In this document: positions 56,497 through 64,000 of the stretch, piece after piece
Layout: each line of letters begins with the position of its first letter
Position numbering within the stretch: the first letter of the stretch is position 1
Assembly: GCF_000024505.1 (NCBI RefSeq)
Contig: NC_013532.1
Span: forward strand, 496,001 to 560,000
Length of the DNA: 64,000 nt
Direction: 5' to 3'
Origin: Anaplasma centrale str. Israel
GTDB lineage: Bacteria; Pseudomonadota; Alphaproteobacteria; Rickettsiales; Anaplasmataceae
The notes under the pieces: generated by a model
Databases searched by the model: none
Seen by the model: only the letters and a program-made list of their open reading frames with translations
Told to the model about the DNA's origin: nothing
Made by a program: the position numbers and the translations under genes

Positions 56497-56680
56497 CCGT
56501 ACAAGCTTGCATGCTTTTTGTGCGATAAATGTTGTGCTGCGGTAAGTAGTAGTGTATGTAATGCGCGTGGGTACGTTCCCATGCGGGTAGTGGGCGGTGT
56601 ACCGTTGCTTGCCCGTGGGTGCCCGGTGGCGGTGGGTGTCTAGTGCGTGTTATGTTGTGTCAGCTTCATCGGTTGGTTCC

Positions 56681-58138
56681 ATGTCAAGGTTAGTGATTTC
56701 TTTGTTGGGTTTAGCGTTGCTTGTGGATTCTTGTACTATACGAGGAAACGTGTTTGAAATGAGTAGGGGCTACGTCCCCCAGTACAACCCGGGTGGGGAC
56801 CTCTTCGATGAGGATGAGGAGTTTGTTCAATCTTATGAGGTGTACAAACAGCGGAGGGAGGATGTCCTGGCTAGTTCCTCTGGTGCGCGGGATTTGCGCA
56901 CTGATAGAGGTAAGGGGCTTTCCGAAGAGCGTGCCGGTGGGCGCACCAAAGCCCCGGGGCGTGATATTATAGAAAAGCTGCGCGAGTATGGCGCAATTCC
57001 CGTGGATAAGGTGGAAGGCAGCGGCAAGGGTATGGTGAACAAGGAAGGGGTTGACCTCACCCGGGTTGAGGGCGCTAGGTTCTTGGACGTGGATCTGAAA
57101 CCCAAGGATGAGGTAGCCGCAAAGCCAGAGGTGCGCACACCTCCGAGCGGGGGTGCGGCGCGTGCGTTGCTGCCTACTAAGTCTAAGAGATCCACCCCTG
57201 ACGCTGGATCGGCAGCTAAGGGTAGTACTAAGATCGGTGGCACACCTGGCGATGTGCGGGCCCCTAGTGTTGGCTCAAGAGGGAAAGTCTCTGTTAGTGA
57301 TGTCAAGCCCGCTACCGCGGCCGGGGCTAGCGCTAAAGGTGGTACTGGTGGCGCTCCTGTAGTTCCAGGCAAGGAGAAGGAAAAGAAGGGTGAGACTCCT
57401 GCAGCAGGTCCGACTGCAGGCGGCAAGAAAGCTGCCACCAAGTACTTCCAGGAAACCAGGAAAAAGCCTACTGTTCCGGCTAGTTCTACCAGGAAGAGCG
57501 GTGGTGATAAAGCTCCGGAAGAGAAAAGTAAAAATGCTAAGGAGCCTGCTGATGTTTCAGCAGTTAAGGCCGTGCCTGCACCTGCGGTAGTGCCCCCAAT
57601 AGCCCCTCTGGTGGCAGCGCCTTCTGCTACTAAGAAGGAGGAGCCTTCTACTGCCGAAGATGCTGCTAAAGATTCTACTGCTAAGGAGATGAAACCCTCC
57701 GCGGGTGAGGCAGGTTCCTCTAAAACGAAGAAGGCCGCAGACGAAAAACCTGGCAGTAGCCCTGCTGGGGAGGGCTCGGGTTCCGCATCTGCAGGTAGTG
57801 TAGTTCCTCCGGCGGTACGGCCTTCTGCTGAAGAGCGTGCTCCTGATGTGCGTGAGAGTCAAAAGTTGAATGTCGGTAAGGAAGGGGAGGGGGATAAGCC
57901 CGCCGCCAAGAAGACCGGTGGTAAACGAGCTGGAGTTGGAGTCAAGAACCGCGGTGGGTCCATGGCAAACGTGCCCCGAACAATCCAGAGCGGCAAAGGT
58001 GCTGTCGATGATAAAAAAGAAGGGGTGCGTGCCACAGAGGAAAGGAAGAAGGGGATTGTCGGTGGCGACTTTACAGACTCCTGGAAGTTTGATGACGACG
58101 AGTATGAAAGCGACTACATCATTCAGCGCATGGATTAA
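56681..58138 (+). CDS. Lipoprotein-like, Ala/Lys/Pro-rich low-complexity protein of unknown function
   Basis: 485 residues from ATG 56681. The N-terminal SRLVISLLGLALLVDSC looks like a lipoprotein signal with Cys19 as acceptor, though Asp at -2 is atypical. Residues about 40-60 are acidic (GGDLFDEDEEFVQSYEVYKQ). The middle 350 residues are disordered and rich in Lys, Ala, Pro, Gly and Ser. The end is acidic again (DSWKFDDDEYESDYIIQRMD), echoing the N-terminal block. No enzymatic motif. Export, surface exposure or secretion is possible but unproven. The frame is open to 56597; the earlier part is not signal-like. Confidence 0.65.
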   Translation: MSRLVISLLGLALLVDSCTIRGNVFEMSRGYVPQYNPGGDLFDEDEEFVQSYEVYKQRREDVLASSSGARDLRTDRGKGLSEERAGGRTKAPGRDIIEKLREYGAIPVDKVEGSGKGMVNKEGVDLTRVEGARFLDVDLKPKDEVAAKPEVRTPPSGGAARALLPTKSKRSTPDAGSAAKGSTKIGGTPGDVRAPSVGSRGKVSVSDVKPATAAGASAKGGTGGAPVVPGKEKEKKGETPAAGPTAGGKKAATKYFQETRKKPTVPASSTRKSGGDKAPEEKSKNAKEPADVSAVKAVPAPAVVPPIAPLVAAPSATKKEEPSTAEDAAKDSTAKEMKPSAGEAGSSKTKKAADEKPGSSPAGEGSGSASAGSVVPPAVRPSAEERAPDVRESQKLNVGKEGEGDKPAAKKTGGKRAGVGVKNRGGSMANVPRTIQSGKGAVDDKKEGVRATEERKKGIVGGDFTDSWKFDDDEYESDYIIQRMD

Positions 58139-58165
58139 CCTGCTCTTCCCCAGTGGAGAAGCTTA

Positions 58166-59437
58166 GTGGTTGGTTTTAGTGCCGCCTCGGGTGCATCGGA
58201 CTTTGAGTCTGTTATTGGGGAGTCGTCAAGTGCAGGGCGGCTTAGCTGCGCAGTCAGAGTAGGTAAGGTTATCATAGGCGGGGGCAACCCCGTGGTGGTG
58301 CAGTCTATGGCCCTCGGGGGTTCCGGGAACCTCTCGTCTGACCTAGAAGAGATTCTCGACCTTGCAAGAGAAGGGTCTGAGCTTGTAAGGGTTGCTATAA
58401 ATTCCGAGGAGTCTATAAAGAGCGTACCCAAAATTGTCGAGCACCTGGTCTCCCATGGCTTTGACGAAAAGATGGTCGTTGGTTGCGGGCAGTATGAGGT
58501 TGCGGGCCTGTTGGATAAGTATCCAGATTATGCGGCATTTCTTGGGAAAATAAGAATCAATCCGGGGAATGTGGGTTTTGGCGACAAAAGAGATAAAAAT
58601 TTTGAATCTGTCATAGAATATGCCATAAAACACGATATTCCGGTTCGGATTGGAGTCAATTGGGGGAGCTTGGATAAGTATTTGGTAGGTAAGCTCATGG
58701 ATGACAATGCATCCCTGGAGAATCCGTACCCTGACAATGTGGTGATGAGAAAGGCTCTGGTAACATCGGCCCTTCAAAGTGCTGAGCTTGCAGAGCGAAT
58801 CGGCCTTCCACGCAGCAAGATAGTACTTTCCTGTAAGACCAGCAAAGTGCGTGACCTGGTGGCAGTGTATTCTGCCCTATCTAAGTCTGCCGACTATGCG
58901 CTTCATCTGGGATTGACCGAGGCGGGCACCGGGTTAAAGGGCATAGTTAGCAGCACAGCCGGGGTGGCGCACCTTTTGCTCATGGGTATAGGTGATACCA
59001 TTAGGGTGTCACTGACGTCCACCTCCAGAGAGGATAGGGTGCAAGAGGTTAGGGTGTGCAAGGAAATTCTACAATCTCTGGGTTTGCGGTTTTTTTCTGC
59101 TCAAACAACTTCCTGTCCCGGTTGTGGGCGCACGAATTTTCCCTACTTTCAAAAGCTGGTAAGCGGAGTTAATGACTATATAGACAAGCGTATGCAGGCC
59201 TGGAAGGTGAGTAACCCTGGTGTGGTGAATATGACTGTTGCTGTTATGGGGTGTGTGGTCAATGGGCCGGGTGAAAGCAAGCACGCGAATTTGGGCATTA
59301 GCCTACCTGGTAGTGGGGAGAGGGAGGTTGCTGCCGTATATGAAGACGGCAAGAAACTCTGTACGCTTCAGGGTGAAAACGTGCTCGGAGAGTTTTGCGA
59401 GATAGTTGAATCATACGTGCGCAGAAAGTACGGCTAG
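58166..59437 (+). CDS. ispG: 4-hydroxy-3-methylbut-2-en-1-yl diphosphate synthase (GcpE)
   Basis: [4Fe-4S] enzyme converting MEcPP to HMBPP, the step before IspH. The TIM-barrel part opens [28 protein letters not shown] and [13 protein letters not shown] are conserved. Cluster cysteines lie in SCPGCGRT and [11 protein letters not shown]. 423 residues; GTG 58166 has GGAG about nine bases upstream. The first 35 residues are a variable lead. Confidence 0.95.
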   Translation: MVGFSAASGASDFESVIGESSSAGRLSCAVRVGKVIIGGGNPVVVQSMALGGSGNLSSDLEEILDLAREGSELVRVAINSEESIKSVPKIVEHLVSHGFDEKMVVGCGQYEVAGLLDKYPDYAAFLGKIRINPGNVGFGDKRDKNFESVIEYAIKHDIPVRIGVNWGSLDKYLVGKLMDDNASLENPYPDNVVMRKALVTSALQSAELAERIGLPRSKIVLSCKTSKVRDLVAVYSALSKSADYALHLGLTEAGTGLKGIVSSTAGVAHLLLMGIGDTIRVSLTSTSREDRVQEVRVCKEILQSLGLRFFSAQTTSCPGCGRTNFPYFQKLVSGVNDYIDKRMQAWKVSNPGVVNMTVAVMGCVVNGPGESKHANLGISLPGSGEREVAAVYEDGKKLCTLQGENVLGEFCEIVESYVRRKYG

Positions 59438-59562
59438 AAGCAATTGGCCTGTTGGCGGTGGGTGAGGGGTGCCCCGGCCATTTTGATTGTACCATTGCGC
59501 GCGGACTACTTGGTAAATCTTCTTAAGTATGTAACAATCCCCTCTGTACTATTGCAATAGCG

Positions 59563-60312
59563 GTGCGTTCAATGGATATGGGCAGCATGTCATTAGCAGG
59601 GCATTTTCGTGAACTCCGAAGGAGGATTGTGTTCTCCGTTGTGTGCTTCATCGGGATGTTCATTGTCTGCTATTTGTTCTCCGACAAGATATATGAGTTC
59701 CTGCTAGTACCTTTAGTGGAACTTGCAGGTGATAATGAAGATTTTTCCCTGATCTACACAGGCCTTACCGAAGCCTTTTTTGTGTACGTGAAGGTGGGGG
59801 CAATGGCGGCACTGTTTTTTTCATTTCCCATTTTTGCTTGGCAATTTTACATGTTCCTCGCTCCTGGCCTATATAAGGAGGAAAGAAGAGTTGTGCTGCC
59901 ATACCTGGTGGCTTCACCAGTGCTCTTCGCCACAGGCGCGGCTATGGTGTATTACTACATATTTCCACTAGCATGGAAGTTTTTTATGGGGTTCGAGAAT
60001 AGGGACGCCTCAGTTGGTGTGCCCATAGACTTCATGCCGTCCGTGAGCGAATATTTAGATTTGGTGTTACAGCTAATGTTTGCGTTTGGAATGGCGTTTC
60101 AATTGCCTGTAATACTCACAATGATGGCCAGAGTTGGCCTGGTCTCGTACAAAGTTTTGGCGGGAAAACGCAGAGTTGCAATTGTAGCTATATTCACCTT
60201 GGCTGCGATTTTAACTCCACCCGATGTTATAAGCCAAATAGGTCTGGCAATTCCTATGTTATTGCTGTACGAAGCCTCTATACTCGCTTGCAGGTATATC
60301 GAACGTGGGTGA
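59563..60312 (+). CDS. tatC: Twin-arginine translocase subunit TatC
   Basis: Signal-peptide-recognising core of the Tat export pathway. SLAGHFRELRRRIVFSVV is the cytosolic entry motif. TGLTEAFFVYVKVGAMAALFFSFPIFAWQFYMFLAPGLY is the second/third-helix region with the conserved Glu and Pro (given in fragments of the full motif at about residues 68-106), and LTPPDVISQIGLAIPMLLLYE ends it. Six helices, 249 residues from GTG 59563; ATG 59572, 59578 or 59587 are alternatives. The Rieske protein at 22.5 kb is a plausible substrate. tatA/B are not in the window. Confidence 0.94.
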   Translation: MRSMDMGSMSLAGHFRELRRRIVFSVVCFIGMFIVCYLFSDKIYEFLLVPLVELAGDNEDFSLIYTGLTEAFFVYVKVGAMAALFFSFPIFAWQFYMFLAPGLYKEERRVVLPYLVASPVLFATGAAMVYYYIFPLAWKFFMGFENRDASVGVPIDFMPSVSEYLDLVLQLMFAFGMAFQLPVILTMMARVGLVSYKVLAGKRRVAIVAIFTLAAILTPPDVISQIGLAIPMLLLYEASILACRYIERG

Positions 60313-60542
60313 GGAGAAGCCGTCTCCGTCTACAAGCCCTGCAATTTTGAAGTGAGAAGCTTGCTGTAGATGTTGGTGACCCATTATGGGGAGTTATATC
60401 TTCTCGGAATTTGTGCTAGTTATATAGACTGTGCCCGCTACCTCCGGGTGTGGGTGAGTGAGGGTGTGCCAGATGAGAAGCTTTAGCTCTGGTCGTATGC
60501 CTTTTTGGGTGCGTGGTGTGTTGACAAAATGGTGCGGTTGTT

Positions 60543-63500
60543 GTGAGTAAGATTTCAGGATTTTTTCTAGAGAGGAGCAGGTTTACCCTATTTATTTTGT
60601 TTGTTGTCTCCATTGCTGGGGCATACTTTTACTACAAACTGCCACGTGAAAAGATTCCTGGAGTTAGGGCTCCGATTATCAACGTTACTGCCGCTATGGA
60701 AGGCGTGCCCGCAGAGCTGGCTGAGGTGTTGTTGGCCTTACCCATAGAGAGAGAAGTGCGATCGGTTACGGGGGTTAAGAAGGTCATCTCTATAGTGCGA
60801 GATGGGGTTGTCAGCATGGTGCTGGAGTTCCGTCATGGTTCGGATATCAAAGCCGCCGTGGAAGACGTTAGGGCCCGGCTGGATGTGGTACGCCCTAAGC
60901 TTCCCAGAAATGTAACCTCACTTCTGGCCGAAGAGAAGAATCTAGGCCTGCTACCAGTGCTCAGCGTAGCAGTGGCCGGGGACTTGCCAGCCAGGTCTTT
61001 ATGTTCTGTGGCTCGCGAGCTAAAGTACAGGATTGAGGCCTTGAGTGACGTTTTTAAGGTAAGTGCCGTTGGTCTACGCAAGGACGTTGTGGAGCTGGAT
61101 CTGATTCCAGAGCTGATGGACCACTACGGGATACAACTAACGGATATGGTACAGGCGATTGCGAGGAACCATGCGTTTGTGGATTATGGTGTACTTGAAT
61201 CGGAGGTTGGTAGCCATAAGATAAAGGTCAATGGCCTGTTAGACAGCCGAAAACAGATTATGGATGTGGTGCTAAGGGCGCATGGTAACGCCGTGATCAC
61301 TATCGGTAGCGTTGCGAAAGTAAAATTGGCCTTGGAAGACGCCAAGGAGCTTGCAAGGGTTAATGGACGTCGGTGTATTGTACTGGAAATCTCGAAAAAA
61401 AGTGGGAGCAATATTTCCGAAGTCGTCGGGCATGTTACTGCCCTGCTGAAGGGCGCAAGCAAATTTTTGCCAGAGGGGGTGTCACTGCTTTTTATCCAGG
61501 ATCAATCCCAAGAAGTGTCAGCTATCTTGCATGAGCTTGAAAACACCGTAGCATTCTCCGTGCTACTCGTGCTGCTAGTGATGATGGCCTTTATGGGCGT
61601 GCGGACAGCCGTTTTGGTTGCACTTTCCATACCAATTTCTTTTCTATTGGGGATTGTCGTCATATACGTGATGGGCTACACCCTTAATATCGTCATACTG
61701 TTCACCCTAATCATGGTTGTGGGGATGTTGGTGGATGATGCGATAGTAGTGAGCGAGTATGCAGACCGGAAGATGGTGTACGGGTTGGATAGGACCTCAG
61801 CGTACAAATTGGCCGCTGCCAAAATGTTGTGGCCCATAGCCTCATCCACCATGACGAGATTAGTGGTGTTCATTCCATTGCTTTTTTGGCCAGGTATTAC
61901 TGGTGAGTTCATGAAGCACATACCGGTGGTTTCGATTTCCACGTTGGCGGGCTCCTGGATTATGGCCATAGTATTTACTCCGGTGTTGGGCTCAATGCTT
62001 GGCAGGCCCTCGGCAACATCTGAAGAAGATGTGTCTAAAATCAATGCAATAGAAGCCTTGGATATCGATAAGCTAGGCAGCGCGACACGCTTGTATGTCA
62101 GAGCGTTGCGTGTTGTGCTTGACCACCCAAAGAAGTTCGTATACGCGACAGTTGGGTCTTTAATGCTAGCTACCATAGCGTATTTCACCATAGGCCCAGG
62201 AATGGAGTTCTTTCCCAATATTGAGCCTGACCGTGCTGTTATAGAGGTCAAAAGTGATAGCAATCTCTCGATACAGGAGAAAGATGAAATAATCAGGTGC
62301 GCGGAGGAGAGAATTGCAGGTGTAGAAGGGATCAAGTTTCTCTATGCGCTGGTGGGGCGCGGTTTTGATGATCCATGGAACAGCAGGGTTGTTGGTGCAA
62401 TTAATATTGAATTTCAGGATTGGTACCTGCGCAAAAAGTCCACTGTGTTGTTGGAAGAAATCATGGGGCGGTTGCAGGACGTTACTGGGGTAACGTTTGA
62501 CGTGAAGAGTGATAGCATGAAGCCGAACAAAGGCAAGCCGCTGGAAGTGAACCTAAGGGGCGAAAATGTTGAGGATCTGGAATCTGCCGCCAATGTGCTG
62601 GTGTCGGCCATGGGCGAATCTCAAGGTTTTACTGGAGTCTCGCGCGATAACTTGCTTACAGGGGCGGAGTGGAGCGTTGATATAAACAGGAAGAAGGCAA
62701 TCTCATTTGGTGCGGATGTGGTATTGGTGGGGCAGTTTGTCAAGTTGCTAACGAATGGCACAATTGTGGGCAAATATTACCCAGAAGGCGTCAAGGATGG
62801 CATAGACATTCTGGCTAGGTTTCATGAAGATGGCAGATCGCTCAAGGGGTTAGATCGTCTGTCTATAAATACTGTCCACGGGGCTGTTCCGGTCTCCTAC
62901 TTTGTTGACGAAAAGGTGAAGCGCGGAGCAGACGTGATAAAACGGGTGGATGGATTGAGGTCGCTCACCATTTACTCCAACTTGCTGCCGGGATATCTTG
63001 TAAGTGAGAGGGTAGAGTACCTGAAAGGTATTCTGGATAAGCAGGTTGGCCAGAAGGTTACGGCCAGTTTTCTTGGAGATATAGAAAGCCAGGAAGAATC
63101 GCAGGAGTTTTTGATCACAGCGTTTTGCTTGGTCTTGCTTCTAATGGTGCTAGTGCTGGTGGGAGAGCTGAACAACTTCTATTACGTTGCCGTGGTGATG
63201 ACCGCTGTGTTTTTGTCCACCACATGTGTATTTTTAGGGTTTTTGGTTACCTACAAGGCGTTTGGGGTTGTGATGGGTGGAGTTGGCATTATTGTGCTTT
63301 CCGGTATAGTGGTGAACAATAACATATTACTAGTTGATGCTTACAGAGAGAATCTTAAGACGTTGTCGGATAGAAAAGAGGCCATATTAAAGTCCGCCCT
63401 GTCCAGACTAAGGCCGATATTCTTGACCGTTATCACCGGGGTTCTGGGCCTTCTACCTATGGTGTTGAGGGTCAGTATAGACTTTCTCGGTAGGCGAGTC

Positions 63501-63644
63501 TTGTACGATTCCCCATCTAGCCAGATGTGGTTTGAATTGTCTACCACCACTTCCGTGGGGTTGCTGCTTGCCACGGTTATCACGTTATTGTTTACTCCAG
63601 CAATTTTGATACTTGGTGAAAAGGGGAAAGTTGCAGCAAGCTAG
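60543..63644 (+). CDS. RND-family efflux transporter, inner-membrane pump
   Basis: 1033-residue proton-driven pump of the AcrB/HAE1 type. An N-terminal helix is followed by the porter domain, a block of helices at about residues 330-480, a second porter domain, and final helices at about residues 860-1025. The proton-relay Asp pair is present in VVGMLVDDAIVVSEYAD (equivalent to AcrB Asp407/408). The helix-10 Lys of AcrB is replaced by Asn in GIVVNNNILLVDAY, a variant common in this subgroup. GTG start at 60543. The 230-bp region before it shows no gene. Its likely adaptor is at 16 kb. The substrate is unknown. Confidence 0.92.
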   Translation: MSKISGFFLERSRFTLFILFVVSIAGAYFYYKLPREKIPGVRAPIINVTAAMEGVPAELAEVLLALPIEREVRSVTGVKKVISIVRDGVVSMVLEFRHGSDIKAAVEDVRARLDVVRPKLPRNVTSLLAEEKNLGLLPVLSVAVAGDLPARSLCSVARELKYRIEALSDVFKVSAVGLRKDVVELDLIPELMDHYGIQLTDMVQAIARNHAFVDYGVLESEVGSHKIKVNGLLDSRKQIMDVVLRAHGNAVITIGSVAKVKLALEDAKELARVNGRRCIVLEISKKSGSNISEVVGHVTALLKGASKFLPEGVSLLFIQDQSQEVSAILHELENTVAFSVLLVLLVMMAFMGVRTAVLVALSIPISFLLGIVVIYVMGYTLNIVILFTLIMVVGMLVDDAIVVSEYADRKMVYGLDRTSAYKLAAAKMLWPIASSTMTRLVVFIPLLFWPGITGEFMKHIPVVSISTLAGSWIMAIVFTPVLGSMLGRPSATSEEDVSKINAIEALDIDKLGSATRLYVRALRVVLDHPKKFVYATVGSLMLATIAYFTIGPGMEFFPNIEPDRAVIEVKSDSNLSIQEKDEIIRCAEERIAGVEGIKFLYALVGRGFDDPWNSRVVGAINIEFQDWYLRKKSTVLLEEIMGRLQDVTGVTFDVKSDSMKPNKGKPLEVNLRGENVEDLESAANVLVSAMGESQGFTGVSRDNLLTGAEWSVDINRKKAISFGADVVLVGQFVKLLTNGTIVGKYYPEGVKDGIDILARFHEDGRSLKGLDRLSINTVHGAVPVSYFVDEKVKRGADVIKRVDGLRSLTIYSNLLPGYLVSERVEYLKGILDKQVGQKVTASFLGDIESQEESQEFLITAFCLVLLLMVLVLVGELNNFYYVAVVMTAVFLSTTCVFLGFLVTYKAFGVVMGGVGIIVLSGIVVNNNILLVDAYRENLKTLSDRKEAILKSALSRLRPIFLTVITGVLGLLPMVLRVSIDFLGRRVLYDSPSSQMWFELSTTTSVGLLLATVITLLFTPAILILGEKGKVAAS

Positions 63645-63969
63645 GGGGTTTGTAGTTGCATGCGTGTGCGCCAGTTGCATTCGGGCGTTATGTGCTATCA
63701 TAGGGTTATTGGGCGCAGGTTGTGCTTATCGCTTGAAGGGTTAGCTGGGTGTTAATGTTGCAGGATATTCTACACGTGGTAAACTGAGTGCCTCTTATGC
63801 GGCTCTGTGGCTGACATACCGCACTGCGTTTCCACTTGCAGGGGTGGAGAAATGTCTTGACTCAAACTGGCCTCATAAGTAGAATCGCCGTGGCGTGCTG
63901 TGTAAGAGCGCCGCTTCTGCCATCAAGGTGTAGTAATAGGTGTTTCAGGCGCGTGCAAGGGGTTTTGTG
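63645..63969. other. Intergenic region after the RND pump
   Basis: About 325 bp with no open frame that I can support and no tRNA-like cloverleaf. A sequence tgctatcat near 63690 could be a -10 element, but no matching -35 is convincing. Confidence 0.3.
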
Positions 63970-64000
63970 GTGAATCTGTATAATTTTGATAATCTAGAGC
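63970..64000 (+). CDS. Possible start of a gene cut by the window edge
   Basis: GTG 63970 opens MNLYNFDNLE and runs off the window. AAGGGG at 63957-63962 lies seven bases upstream, a good ribosome site. Too short to identify. Confidence 0.35.
   Translation, partial: MNLYNFDNLE

Noticed and set aside
1-64000. tRNA, rRNA, tmRNA, RNase P RNA, SRP RNA and CRISPR arrays
   Set aside because: I looked through intergenic stretches on both strands for TPsiC-type and other conserved motifs and regularly spaced repeats and found none. A covariance-model search would be needed to exclude divergent small RNAs.
1-64000. Insertion sequences, integrases or other mobile elements
   Set aside because: No transposase or recombinase motif and no terminal inverted repeats flanking a gene were seen; the lone gene-transfer-agent gene is not mobile by itself.

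Overview
The window is a gene-dense stretch of chromosome from an obligate intracellular alphaproteobacterium of the family Anaplasmataceae. An Anaplasma of the A. marginale / A. centrale / A. ovis type fits best. The grounds are a giant repeat-bearing VirB6, split type IV secretion genes, a tandem family of large outer-membrane beta-barrel proteins, a minimal Rickettsiales-style gene set, moderate G+C, and frequent GTG/TTG starts. The genus is an inference from protein resemblance and gene content; no database was searched.

Layout. 1-4.7 kb: 3' part of a very large virB6 paralogue with 261-bp tandem repeats and a coiled-coil tail. 4.7-13.2 kb: an isolated gene-transfer-agent tail gene (DUF2460), murF, dut, ispH, carA, gpmI and der, on mixed strands. 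13.5-22.3 kb: a plus-strand run of a BamB-like propeller, lpdA, an RND/HlyD-type adaptor, infA, maf, rpsB, tsf, a Mth938-like gene, a ZnuB-like permease and a membrane protein of unknown function. 22.5-25.1 kb: petABC (cytochrome bc1). 25.4-30.6 kb: three tandem paralogous outer-membrane proteins, the third separated by a perfect inverted repeat and an AT-rich promoter region. 30.9-32.7 kb: gltX with a small downstream gene. 32.9-34.6 kb: a Gly/Ala/Val-rich membrane protein of unknown function. 34.7-46.1 kb: pccB, prfA, engB, an argB homologue, hemF, a two-helix membrane protein, serS, rmuC, a solitary virB8 and miaA. 46.3-47.9 kb: a small unknown gene and a 3-hydroxyacyl-CoA dehydrogenase relative lacking its NAD-binding glycine loop. 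48-55.3 kb: nuoF, then nuoJKLMN. 55.3-63.6 kb: dxr, a lipoprotein-like low-complexity protein, ispG, tatC and an RND efflux pump. The last 30 bases may open another gene.

How the parts fit. Respiration is represented by complex I membrane-arm subunits plus NuoF, the bc1 complex and LpdA. TatC is the likely export route for the Rieske protein. Three MEP-pathway enzymes (Dxr, IspG, IspH) lie in separate places. VirB6 and VirB8 are inner-membrane parts of a type IV secretion system whose other genes lie outside the window. The three outer-membrane proteins, the Gly/Ala/Val-rich protein, the lipoprotein-like protein and the two-helix membrane proteins are the lineage-specific, probably host-facing part. 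I found no tRNA, rRNA, tmRNA, CRISPR array, insertion sequence or integrase. The only phage-like gene is the gene-transfer-agent tail gene.
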